From contig NZ_AP014548.1 in the NCBI RefSeq assembly GCF_000831385.1, positions 2,843,779 through 2,907,778 of the forward strand: a stretch of 64,000 nucleotides of DNA. Reading direction: 5' to 3'. The stretch is from Nonlabens marinus S1-08. Lineage in GTDB: Bacteria > Bacteroidota > Bacteroidia > Flavobacteriales > Flavobacteriaceae. The position numbers were made by a program, and so were the translations under genes. How positions within the stretch are numbered: the first letter of the stretch is position 1; every line of letters starts with the position of its first letter. The notes beneath the pieces are model-generated. The model searched no databases. It was given only the letters and a program-made list of their open reading frames with translations, and was not told where the DNA came from. Below, in pieces: positions 1-7,750 of the stretch.

Positions 1-58
1 TAATATTTTTTCCAGGCACACCTTTAGAGCCTCCTCTTGCTGGGATTACTATTAACAT
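1..58 (-). CDS. CMP-nonulosonate (sialic/legionaminic acid) cytidylyltransferase, N-terminus only
   Basis: Only the first 19 codons are in the window; the rest lies left of position 1. They read MLIVIPARGGSKGVPGKNI, the nucleotide-binding signature of the NeuA/LegF/PseF family that joins CMP to a nonulosonic acid. The ATG overlaps the TAA of the upstream gene by one base (TAATG), so the two are translationally coupled. This fragment, together with NeuB- and NeuC-type genes downstream, identifies the cluster as nonulosonic acid biosynthesis. The exact sugar cannot be told from 19 residues. Confidence 0.9.
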   Translation of the reverse strand, partial: MLIVIPARGGSKGVPGKNI

Positions 59-1101
59 TAGCTCAAATGTTTAACAAATTCCTTAGCCTGCTTATAATCT
101 GTCGGGCTACCAATATCAATCCAGTAACCAACTATGGGATTGTGGATCAGTTTTCCACCTTCGTTTACCAGTTTCTCCATTAAGTCTGTGATATCATAAA
201 ACTGGTTCTTTGGTATTTTTTGAATCAGTGATCGGTTCAATAGATATATTCCTGCATTGGAATGGTACACGTATGAAGGCTTTTCTTTGAAGTTGATAAC
301 TCGATTATCCTCGGTTTCAAATACGGCAAATGGCACATCAACTTTGTACTCAGTAGAAGCAACTGTCATATCTGCACCTGTTTTAATCAAGTCAAGATAC
401 ATATCCTCAAAATTTACGTTAGTAAACAGATCACTGTTCATTAAGATTACCTGTTCAGATTTAAATTCTTTTACCAGGGACAAAGCTCCAGCAGTACCTA
501 AAAATTCCTTTTCCCAGATATATTCAATGCTAATTCCTTTACTGCTACCATCTCCAAAATAATCTTCGATTTGCTCGCCCAAATATTTTACCGATATATA
601 TATTTTTTTTATTCCAAAAGCTATTAGTCGATCAATATTATACTCAATTATAGGTTTATCACCTAAAGGCAACATGGGCTTTGGAATAGAATCAGTTAAT
701 GGACTTAATCGTTTACCACGCCCCCCAGCCATAATCATACATTCCAATGGTAATTCGGATTTAGTTTTCTCCAAATCAATTATTCGAATCAATCTATTTT
801 TAGAATCTAGAATGGGGAGAATTTTAATGTCCTTCTTTCTATAAGATTTTAAATTTAAGAACTTCTTACTTTCTTGCTCAAATACAAAACCTTTAAAGCA
901 AACATCGCCTACATGCTTCTCTACATCTTTGTCTTGAGCTAATGATCGCCTTATGTCTCCATCAGTTAATGATCCAATAATGGAATTGTCATCATCTTGT
1001 ACGAATAATATAAGTCTGCTAACATCTTTAATAACGTTAAGTTTTCTTAGAGCATCCAATATTGTCTTATCCTTACTGATTAAGATATGATTCAAGTCCA
1101 T
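58..1101 (-). CDS. CBS-domain sugar-1-phosphate nucleotidyltransferase (PtmE/LegX-like)
   Basis: The first ~115 of 347 residues look like a CBS-type pair (segments around LILFVQDDD and IGSLTDGDIRR, then ILPILDSKNRLIRIIDL). From residue ~121 there is a nucleotidyltransferase domain with AGGRGKRLSPLTDSIPKPML (125 onward). This fusion matches Campylobacter PtmE, the glucosamine-1-phosphate guanylyltransferase that provides the GDP-linked precursor for legionaminic acid. A GDP-GlcN(Ac) role fits the LegB/LegC/LegG/LegI-like neighbours, but nucleotide preference cannot be read from sequence alone. The stop overlaps the CMP-sugar synthetase start by one base. It lies 2 bp after the deacetylase gene. 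Confidence 0.8.
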   Translation of the reverse strand: MDLNHILISKDKTILDALRKLNVIKDVSRLILFVQDDDNSIIGSLTDGDIRRSLAQDKDVEKHVGDVCFKGFVFEQESKKFLNLKSYRKKDIKILPILDSKNRLIRIIDLEKTKSELPLECMIMAGGRGKRLSPLTDSIPKPMLPLGDKPIIEYNIDRLIAFGIKKIYISVKYLGEQIEDYFGDGSSKGISIEYIWEKEFLGTAGALSLVKEFKSEQVILMNSDLFTNVNFEDMYLDLIKTGADMTVASTEYKVDVPFAVFETEDNRVINFKEKPSYVYHSNAGIYLLNRSLIQKIPKNQFYDITDLMEKLVNEGGKLIHNPIVGYWIDIGSPTDYKQAKEFVKHLS

Positions 1102-1103
1102 AC

Positions 1104-1775
1104 TTATTTATCTATATATTTTATTAATTGAAAGGCCTCGGCATACTCTACTCCAACACTAGCGCCTCGGAAAACTGCCAGAGCTTCTATATTTCTCAAC
1201 GATCTTGGAAATGGATGCTCTTCTAATTCTGACTCGTAAATCTTCATTATTTCTAGCTTTTGATCAAAATGTTTGGAAACATCCACAAAGAAATTGGGAA
1301 GGAACACTTTCTCGGGAAGGGCGGGTGCAAATTCCGTTTCAGAAATACATTCATATAACAGCACTTGTTTAATGAATGGATATCTAAATGATTTAGTACA
1401 AGCCATTACTGCATCAAAGGTGACCCGATGATCTGAATGTGCATCAGACCGATTGAGACAATATATCACCTCTGGTTTGACTTTATTAAAGATCTTAGAT
1501 ATTCTAGGAACCATATCCAAGATAGAGCTATACGATAACTGCATTGTATGATAATTTAGAAGAAAAGTCTCCTTAATACCTAGCGTCTTTTCCACTTTTC
1601 TTATTTCCTGCTGCCTTGAATCAACCCTTTGTTTGCTGAAGCCTTGTGCCTCAAAAATGTTTGTTGTTATTAACCAATAAACTTCATCACCGTTCGCTAT
1701 ATGCTTGAGTAAAGTTCCGCCAGCACCAAGAATTTCATCATCAGGATGTGCAGAGATAACTATTATTTTTTTCAT
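1104..1775 (-). CDS. PIG-L/LmbE-family deacetylase
   Basis: This 223-residue protein carries the LmbE zinc motif AHPDDE at residues 9-14 and a second histidine-rich motif NRSDAHSDHR in the middle. Family members are Zn-dependent N-deacetylases acting on GlcNAc-type sugars. It overlaps the formyltransferase gene by four bases (1772-1775), and the two probably work in sequence: removal of an N-acyl group, then N-formylation of the freed amine. The substrate is inferred to be a nucleotide sugar or the nonulosonic acid made by this cluster. No signal peptide is visible, so it should be cytoplasmic. Confidence 0.8.
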   Translation of the reverse strand: MKKIIVISAHPDDEILGAGGTLLKHIANGDEVYWLITTNIFEAQGFSKQRVDSRQQEIRKVEKTLGIKETFLLNYHTMQLSYSSILDMVPRISKIFNKVKPEVIYCLNRSDAHSDHRVTFDAVMACTKSFRYPFIKQVLLYECISETEFAPALPEKVFLPNFFVDVSKHFDQKLEIMKIYESELEEHPFPRSLRNIEALAVFRGASVGVEYAEAFQLIKYIDK

Positions 1776-2653
1776 AAATACTCATTTACAGAGGGAAGTG
1801 TCACAAATTCATGTTGCATCAACCGAATAGCACCGTCATAGGTTTTAACAAGCACTTCCCTCTGTTTTATTTCTAGGACTTTCCCTGGTTCTATATTATT
1901 TAAAGAATACTTTTCTTCCTTTACTTTCCAAATTTTAACTTCCTTACCATAATAATCAATATGGGCACCAATGTAAGGCTTAGTGAGCGCCCTTACTAAA
2001 TTATATATAGCTGTTGAGGTCATTCTAAAATCTATTTTGCCGTCTTTAATACCTCTCTTCCGCCATAAATTACCCAAAGTCAGATCTTGTTTTCTTCGTG
2101 AATAATTCCCTCCCTGTAACTTAGGAAGAAATGCTTCAATTTGAATAAGGGCATTTTCTTCTATTTTAGTATAGACCGTTGAAGCATCATCTTCATAAGT
2201 AATGCAAAACGGTTTTTGCGATAATATATCCCCATCATCCGCACCTTCTTCCATAAAGAAAAATGTAGTCGCGCTATTTTCTAGCCCAAGAACTAATGTC
2301 CAAATCAAAGGATGTCTTCCTCTATTGAAAGGCAAAGCTGTCGGGTGAAATCCAACTACACCTATTCTAGTCATAAAGAGAAGCTCTTGTTTAATTAAAC
2401 TGGACCATCCGAAGCAAAAAATAGCATCAGGATTTAAACTACGTATCCATTCGATGATATGTGGAGCATTAATATCCTTAACGTATTTCCAGGGTATTTT
2501 ATTTTTTTCAGAAATTAAAGATAAGTCTGCATGATCAGCATTAAAATTGGACTTTGATTTAGTTGCTACACCAACTATATGTGCATTTAAATCTATAATT
2601 TTTAATAAAGCTTTTTCAGAAAATGAAACGGATCCAATAAAAAATATCTTCAT
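1772..2653 (-). CDS. Sugar N-formyltransferase (formyl-THF-dependent family)
   Basis: The 293 residues show the formyltransferase fold signature around residues 97-145: GFHPTALPFNRGRHP followed by EEGADDGDIL. In typical members the catalytic triad is Asn-x-His plus Asp. Here His103 and Asp140 are present but the Asn position is Gly101, and an Asn lies at 110. The C-terminal part (~200 on) resembles the OB-like domain of methionyl-tRNA formyltransferases. Context, with a deacetylase overlapping by 4 bp and NeuC/NeuB genes upstream, indicates N-formylation of a sugar amine rather than initiator tRNA. Confidence 0.75.
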   Translation of the reverse strand: MKIFFIGSVSFSEKALLKIIDLNAHIVGVATKSKSNFNADHADLSLISEKNKIPWKYVKDINAPHIIEWIRSLNPDAIFCFGWSSLIKQELLFMTRIGVVGFHPTALPFNRGRHPLIWTLVLGLENSATTFFFMEEGADDGDILSQKPFCITYEDDASTVYTKIEENALIQIEAFLPKLQGGNYSRRKQDLTLGNLWRKRGIKDGKIDFRMTSTAIYNLVRALTKPYIGAHIDYYGKEVKIWKVKEEKYSLNNIEPGKVLEIKQREVLVKTYDGAIRLMQHEFVTLPSVNEYL

Positions 2654-2655
2654 AA

Positions 2656-3825
2656 CTAAATGGAATAATTTATATCGTAAAATTTCTTCTTCAGAATATC
2701 AGAATAATCAAAATCTTTTAATATTTTGACGATTTTCTCAGAAGCTCCCCCTTCTCCATAGGGGTTTTTAACATTCTTTAAGCTTTCTTGAAAATGCTTA
2801 GAAAATGCCAACTGGAGAGCCTGACTGATCGATTCTTCCGTGGGATCACAACTAATCACGCTATCCGCTTTTATTCTTCCTTTTTGTCGATCACCAATAT
2901 CTATCGTAGCAACTTTGAAGCTTGGTGCTTCGGCAAGACCACTCGAAGAATTACCCAATACCACATCCACGTATTTAAGAGCAGAGAGGTACCTCAATTG
3001 ACCTAATGATTTAAAAGCACAAGATGTTTTCGGATTTTTTGAAACATATTCGTCTATCAGTTGAATAATTATTCGACCATCCGTATCAGAATTAGGCTTA
3101 GTAAAAATAAAACTGGTGTCTTCTAAATTAGAAATTGAGTGTAATAACGCCTTAAATTGTTTTTTTGAAGTGTTTTTTTCCAAAGTCACAGGATGGAAAG
3201 TAATCAGGATATTTTTCTGATTTAATTTAAAATCTATTGATTTTTCAAACTGCCTCTTATCTAGAAGAGTTAATCTATGAATGTTATCTAAACCAGGTGA
3301 TCCAACATTGAAAACTCTAGATGGATTTTCCCCCATCTGTATAACTCTCTTGCGATAAACTTCAGTAGCTGTAAAATGTAGTTGAGACATTTTTGTGATG
3401 GAATGCCTTATTGGTTCATCAATCAGTCCTTGAGTGGCTTCACCTCCATGCAAATGAGCAACTGGTATTCTAGCGATCATTGCCGCAGCTACAGCAGAGA
3501 ATATTTCAAATCTATCTCCCAATACCAATATCACATCTGGAGCTAAATCCTGAAAAGCTTCAGAGAAGCTAATCTGTGCCAAGCCCATTGATTTTGAGAT
3601 TCCCACCTCGGAATCTGAAGATAGTAGCATTTCAATTTTTTTATCGATTTTAAAGCCTACCCCTTCTATTTCCTTATAGGTTGAACCAAATTCAGGAGAT
3701 AAATGCATTCCTGTTACGATCAACTGCAAATCAATATCTAAATCTTCTTGAAGAAATTTAATAAGCCAATACATGATTCCATATTCCGCTCTTGTTCCAG
3801 TTACTATGCAGATTTTTTTGTTCAT
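2656..3825 (-). CDS. neuC: UDP/GDP-N-acetylhexosamine 2-epimerase, hydrolysing (NeuC/LegG type)
   Basis: The 389-residue protein has the NeuC-type start CIVTGTRAEYGIMYWL, the central block LVLGDRFEIFSAVAAA followed by HLHGGEATQGLIDEPIRHS, and the C-terminal nucleotide-binding block GNSSSGLAEAP. These are diagnostic of hydrolysing 2-epimerases that release ManNAc (NeuC) or 2,4-diacetamido-mannose-type sugar (LegG) from the nucleotide. It lies 1 bp from the NeuB-type gene. With LegB- and LegC-like genes in the cluster, the LegG role on a 4-amino sugar is more likely than plain ManNAc production. Confidence 0.87.
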   Translation of the reverse strand: MNKKICIVTGTRAEYGIMYWLIKFLQEDLDIDLQLIVTGMHLSPEFGSTYKEIEGVGFKIDKKIEMLLSSDSEVGISKSMGLAQISFSEAFQDLAPDVILVLGDRFEIFSAVAAAMIARIPVAHLHGGEATQGLIDEPIRHSITKMSQLHFTATEVYRKRVIQMGENPSRVFNVGSPGLDNIHRLTLLDKRQFEKSIDFKLNQKNILITFHPVTLEKNTSKKQFKALLHSISNLEDTSFIFTKPNSDTDGRIIIQLIDEYVSKNPKTSCAFKSLGQLRYLSALKYVDVVLGNSSSGLAEAPSFKVATIDIGDRQKGRIKADSVISCDPTEESISQALQLAFSKHFQESLKNVKNPYGEGGASEKIVKILKDFDYSDILKKKFYDINYSI

Positions 3826-3826
3826 T

Positions 3827-4831
3827 CTAGATCGGATCGTCTTGTTTATAGTCTTTGCTTGCCTTAGTGCCTAAAACATCATACCAGGTCATAGGATCTA
3901 TTCCAGTTCCTGGACGTTTAACAGATAAATTAATTTCGCTGAAAGTCTCGCCTTTCTTAATATCGGTGGCTGCTACTATACTTTTACGTACTATGCTTTT
4001 ATTTTTGGATTCGGAAAGCGAAGGTTCTTTAATACCAGATCCTCCAATAGCCTTTTCAATATTCCTGATGGCATTTACCATACTTTTAAGCTCATTAGCT
4101 TCTAAGGACGCACTATGATCTGGTCCTGTCATATTTCTATCAATAGTGAAATGTTTTTCTATAATCGTCGCGCCTAAAGCTACCGCCGCTGTAGGAACTT
4201 CAATACCTAAGGTATGATCTGAATACCCGATTTCAACATCCAACTCGTTCTTTATGTGTAACATTGCTTTAAGGTTCACATCTTCCATGGGAGTTGGATA
4301 CTCTGTGTTACAATGAACAATTGAAATTTGACCTTTTTCCAACCCTGCTTTTTTTAATATGTTAAAAGCATTCCTAACCTCTTCCATACTCGCCATACCA
4401 GTAGACATGACTACATCACGACCAAAACTGGCGATTTTTTTTAAATAAGGTAAATTGGTGATTTCCCCTGAAGGTATTTTATAAAATTTAGGATTCAAGG
4501 TTTCCAAAAAATCAAGACTAGGGGTATCAAATCCTGTTGATAAAAACCCAATCCCACAAGAGTCACAGTAATCCTTAACTATGGTAAAATCATCAAATGA
4601 AAGTTCCAGTTTTTTGACCATCTCAAACTGAGATTCACCAATTCCTGTGCTTAACTCCTGATATTCGGCTTTTTTAGCGTTTTTAGTAATGTTCAACTCC
4701 GTTTTAAAAGTTTGAAATTTAACAAAATCCGCACCGGCCCCTGCTGCAATCTCAACCAGTTTTTTGGCATTTTCTAAGCTCCCATTATGGTTAACGCCTG
4801 CCTCGGCAATAATTATAGTTTTATGTTTCAT
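3827..4831 (-). CDS. neuB: N-acetylneuraminate/legionaminate synthase (NeuB/LegI type)
   Basis: The NeuB TIM-barrel domain starts with IIIAEAGVNHNGSLENAKKL and continues with GADFVKFQTFK; IGYSDHTLGIEVPTAAVALG and the metal-site region IIEKHFTID are intact. A C-terminal SAF (antifreeze-like) domain follows from about residue 275 (SIVAATDIKKGETF). The enzyme condenses phosphoenolpyruvate with a C6 sugar to form a nine-carbon nonulosonic acid. Length (334 aa) is slightly short of the usual ~345 but both domains are present. It is the committed step of the cluster. Confidence 0.9.
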   Translation of the reverse strand: MKHKTIIIAEAGVNHNGSLENAKKLVEIAAGAGADFVKFQTFKTELNITKNAKKAEYQELSTGIGESQFEMVKKLELSFDDFTIVKDYCDSCGIGFLSTGFDTPSLDFLETLNPKFYKIPSGEITNLPYLKKIASFGRDVVMSTGMASMEEVRNAFNILKKAGLEKGQISIVHCNTEYPTPMEDVNLKAMLHIKNELDVEIGYSDHTLGIEVPTAAVALGATIIEKHFTIDRNMTGPDHSASLEANELKSMVNAIRNIEKAIGGSGIKEPSLSESKNKSIVRKSIVAATDIKKGETFSEINLSVKRPGTGIDPMTWYDVLGTKASKDYKQDDPI

Positions 4832-4857
4832 TTTGAAAATTTTATTTCAAATTTTGT

Positions 4858-5502
4858 TTAGTTCCACTTTAAACGCTTAAGCACCTTAAGCTGCCTGGTA
4901 CTAGAACATATCATGTTGCTTCCAATATCTCTATTTATATAGGTCATAGCATCAATCAGTACGTCATTTCCAACCTTTATTCCCTGATAAATTATGGAAT
5001 TAGTACCTATGAGTGTTCTACCACCAATATGGGCATGACCGCTTATGCGTGCTCCCGGATTTATCATTACATGATCTTCCAGTATCGCATCATGGCCTAC
5101 GATGGTATCAAAATTTATAATGCAATGGTTTGCAACCTTTGCATTGACTGAAACTATAGCTCCAGCAGCTATGTAGTTTCCCAAACCCATTTTTACGGTA
5201 GGTGAAACCAATGCGACTGGGTGAATAATATTCACAGCCTTTAAACCTTCCCTTTGCATAGCTTCCACTATCTTCAATCGCAACGAATGATTGGTCAAAG
5301 AAATGATATATGAAACTTCTTTACCACTCACATACTCGCTTACCTCGCTATCCCTAATTGTATTCAGGCTGGCGTCAGCCTTTTCATTGTCACCTATCAC
5401 AAAAGTTACTGCACAATAGACGTCCATATAACCTAATTGTACAGCCTCATTAATTTCAAGAGCTGTACTGCTGCCACCTATGATGAGTAGTTCCTTATTC
5501 AT
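4858..5502 (-). CDS. Hexapeptide-repeat sugar O/N-acyltransferase (NeuD/PglD/LegH type)
   Basis: The 214 residues begin with a small Rossmann-like domain (LLIIGGSSTALEI) and continue with left-handed beta-helix hexapeptide repeats from ~105 to 195 (GNYIAAGAIVSVNAKV, GHDAILEDHVMINPGA, IGGRTLIGTNSII). This is the NeuD/PglD/PerB architecture. In legionaminic acid pathways the LegH member N-acylates the 4-amino group of the GDP-linked sugar. Here the adjacent ACP/ligase/reductase genes raise the possibility that the acyl donor is an acyl-ACP rather than acetyl-CoA. It sits 3 bp from the SDR gene. Confidence 0.8.
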   Translation of the reverse strand: MNKELLIIGGSSTALEINEAVQLGYMDVYCAVTFVIGDNEKADASLNTIRDSEVSEYVSGKEVSYIISLTNHSLRLKIVEAMQREGLKAVNIIHPVALVSPTVKMGLGNYIAAGAIVSVNAKVANHCIINFDTIVGHDAILEDHVMINPGARISGHAHIGGRTLIGTNSIIYQGIKVGNDVLIDAMTYINRDIGSNMICSSTRQLKVLKRLKWN

Positions 5503-5505
5503 TGT

Positions 5506-6234
5506 TTATATAGTTCCAGAATCTACATGAATATTTTGCCCGGTTACTGAAATTGCTTTATCGGAAAGAAGAAATTCAATCATAAGAGCCACACTTTGCA
5601 TGCTAGTAGGCACTTTGAGAGATGTCCTTTTGTAAATACGATCCTTTTGGCTAGTGTCCAAAGTGGCAGACATTGCTGTTTCCATAAATCCCGCTACCAA
5701 ACAATTGGAACGCACTCCACGCTCACCCCACTCTCGGGCTGTGTTTTTTGAAAAACCTTCCAGCGCTGCTTTTGATCCAGCATACATAGATAAACCTTTA
5801 TAACCAGTATGTGCACTAATAGACGATACATGAACTATACTTCCATGTACCCTATTAAAAATCATGTTGCGGATTGCATACTTTGTAATGTTAAAAGGTG
5901 TAAATACATTTACTTCATACATTTCTTTGACCCTATCCACATTAAGGTTGGTAATAATATCATCATAAGCCATAGCTGCATTATTTACAAAACCATGCAA
6001 TGGAGTTTTGTTGGGAACAAAGTCCTTAAATAAATCTTCGCGCACAGTAGCCGCACTGCCAAGATCAAGAGCCTTATGAAAAAGGCTTTTAGGGTATATC
6101 TCTAACAGTTGAGTAAGCTCTTTAGGCATACTCCGGCTTACAGCATATACATTGTAATTTGATTCCAATAACAGTTTTACAATCTCAAAGCCCAAGCCAC
6201 GAGAAGCCCCTGTCACCAATATATTCTTCCTCAT
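5506..6234 (-). CDS. Short-chain dehydrogenase/reductase (FabG-like)
   Basis: A 242-residue classical SDR: GASRGLG cofactor loop at 9-15, NNAA near 84-87, and the Ser-Tyr-Lys set with Y151-AGS-K155. Such enzymes reduce 3-oxoacyl thioesters or oxidise/reduce sugars. The start overlaps the end of the acyl-ligase gene by four bases, and an acyl carrier protein gene precedes that. A role as 3-oxoacyl-ACP reductase making a hydroxyacyl group for sugar N-acylation is therefore an attractive inference. The alternative is a PtmA-like oxidoreductase of the legionaminic acid pathway; sequence alone does not decide. Confidence 0.75.
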   Translation of the reverse strand: MRKNILVTGASRGLGFEIVKLLLESNYNVYAVSRSMPKELTQLLEIYPKSLFHKALDLGSAATVREDLFKDFVPNKTPLHGFVNNAAMAYDDIITNLNVDRVKEMYEVNVFTPFNITKYAIRNMIFNRVHGSIVHVSSISAHTGYKGLSMYAGSKAALEGFSKNTAREWGERGVRSNCLVAGFMETAMSATLDTSQKDRIYKRTSLKVPTSMQSVALMIEFLLSDKAISVTGQNIHVDSGTI

Positions 6235-7466
6235 CTTTTTAATTTTCCGGTTCTGGTAAGTTTCAACTTTTCCACTCTCTTCAAAATCCTTGGGATCTTA
6301 AAGTCCTGTAGTTGGGCAGCTAAATGTTTCTTAATATCGTTGGCTGTTATATCAACTCCATTTTGAGGAATATACTCGGCACAGAGTATCGAACCCAGTA
6401 CAGAATTTGGCTTACCGAAAACACGGCAGTCTATTATGCCATCTATCATCTGCATACTTTCTTCCACCTCATTGGGATTAACCTTATAACCACCGACATT
6501 AATTAGCTCGTTACCACGAGAAGCGATCTTAAACCGCAATGGGTCGCTAGATGTTATTTCCACTATATCATTCGTATGATACCATTCTCCATCCATTTTA
6601 AAATCTGAACTATCGCCTAAAAGGGTTTGGTGTACTAGTATCTCGTTGTCACGGATTACTACCTTACCAATTACCTCCTTCTTAATTTCAAATTCATCAT
6701 TTCGAGCAGTCAGTATAGCACCTGACTCAGTAGTTGCGTAAATATTGTTAAGTCGGGCTCTAGGAAAAAGAGCGCTAATTTTATCATGAAGATTTTTATC
6801 AGACCTCTCTCCACCAAAGGTGATTCGGTTTACGTTGCTAAAAGTTGCATCTGCCGGCATCAACATTCTAAAAAAGGTTGGAGTGGCGGAAAGGTGTGTA
6901 ATACCGGCACCTTCAATGTTATCGAAAATAGTAGCCCTTGATTTACCAAAGATATTTACCATAGGGTTAAGGTTATACAGGGCCTGAAAAAAAACCTGCA
7001 ATCCCGCCATGTGCGTTGGATTGTAAGCAAGAGCCCATATATTGTCACCATGGTCATTTGATCTTCTTACACCTCTTATAAAATTCCCAACAGTATGAGT
7101 TATTATTTTGGGATGTCCTGTTGTACCAGAGGTAAAAAGACTTAGACTCCCTTTATTTTTTTCTATGTTATTAAGCAATTCCTCTATGCTTCCAGCGTTT
7201 ATTTGAACAGGAATCCTTTCATTCATTAAATCGACAGATCCCAAAAGCTTTTCAATCTCAGACATTGAAAAATCAGGATCGAGTAAAATCAGTCGGTTTC
7301 CACTAGCTAACCCAATAAGTAAATTGGTGTAGAATTGGGGTAAAGATGTGTACTTAAGGTAGGGTGTAAAATATTTTGCAGAAGTTACTTCATTCAATAA
7401 TTGAGGGTAGGAGAACTCCAATCCTGCTTCCACATCTATTAAAAACATATTGTGAATTAAACTCAT
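6231..7466 (-). CDS. AMP-forming acyl-ACP/acyl-CoA ligase (ANL superfamily)
   Basis: The ANL motifs are present in order: LFTSGTTGHPKII (ATP-binding loop), YATTESGAI, WYHTNDIV, NVGGYKVNPNEVEE and the terminal TRTGKLKR containing the catalytic lysine. At 411 residues it is shorter than standard fatty-acid ligases (~500), mainly through a reduced N-terminal half. It would adenylate a short carboxylic acid and load it on a thiol carrier. The carrier is almost certainly the ACP encoded 2 bp upstream. The SDR downstream overlaps by 4 bp, so the three form one module inside the nonulosonic acid cluster. The acid is unknown. Confidence 0.82.
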   Translation of the reverse strand: MSLIHNMFLIDVEAGLEFSYPQLLNEVTSAKYFTPYLKYTSLPQFYTNLLIGLASGNRLILLDPDFSMSEIEKLLGSVDLMNERIPVQINAGSIEELLNNIEKNKGSLSLFTSGTTGHPKIITHTVGNFIRGVRRSNDHGDNIWALAYNPTHMAGLQVFFQALYNLNPMVNIFGKSRATIFDNIEGAGITHLSATPTFFRMLMPADATFSNVNRITFGGERSDKNLHDKISALFPRARLNNIYATTESGAILTARNDEFEIKKEVIGKVVIRDNEILVHQTLLGDSSDFKMDGEWYHTNDIVEITSSDPLRFKIASRGNELINVGGYKVNPNEVEESMQMIDGIIDCRVFGKPNSVLGSILCAEYIPQNGVDITANDIKKHLAAQLQDFKIPRILKRVEKLKLTRTGKLKR

Positions 7467-7468
7467 GC

Positions 7469-7693
7469 TTAAGAGTTTAGCTTTGCCTTAATTTCACCAA
7501 CCGTATTTACAATACCATCCTCAAAAATGTCAACTCCAAATTCTTCTTCTACATGAACGGTAAGTTCAGCAAGATTAAAGGAGTCGAATCCAATATCTTT
7601 CCGAAGGTCCATTTGATCATTAATAGTGGTTAGGTCTCCAAGCCCTGACCCTTCTCTTACAGTATTGAATATTGAAATTAATTTTTCTTCCAT
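7469..7693 (-). CDS. Stand-alone acyl carrier protein
   Basis: A 74-residue acidic protein with the phosphopantetheine attachment motif GFDSFNLAEL; Ser38 is the predicted prosthetic group site. It differs from housekeeping AcpP (usual motif GADSLD) and sits in a sugar cluster directly before an AMP-forming ligase, so it is a dedicated carrier. Inference: it holds the acyl group that ends up on the nonulosonic acid. It is separated by 57 bp from the aminotransferase gene. Confidence 0.85.
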   Translation of the reverse strand: MEEKLISIFNTVREGSGLGDLTTINDQMDLRKDIGFDSFNLAELTVHVEEEFGVDIFEDGIVNTVGEIKAKLNS

Positions 7694-7750
7694 CTCATTT
7701 TGATTATTAAGCCCCTTTGTTTTTAGGCTATAGCAATTAGTATTTTATTT

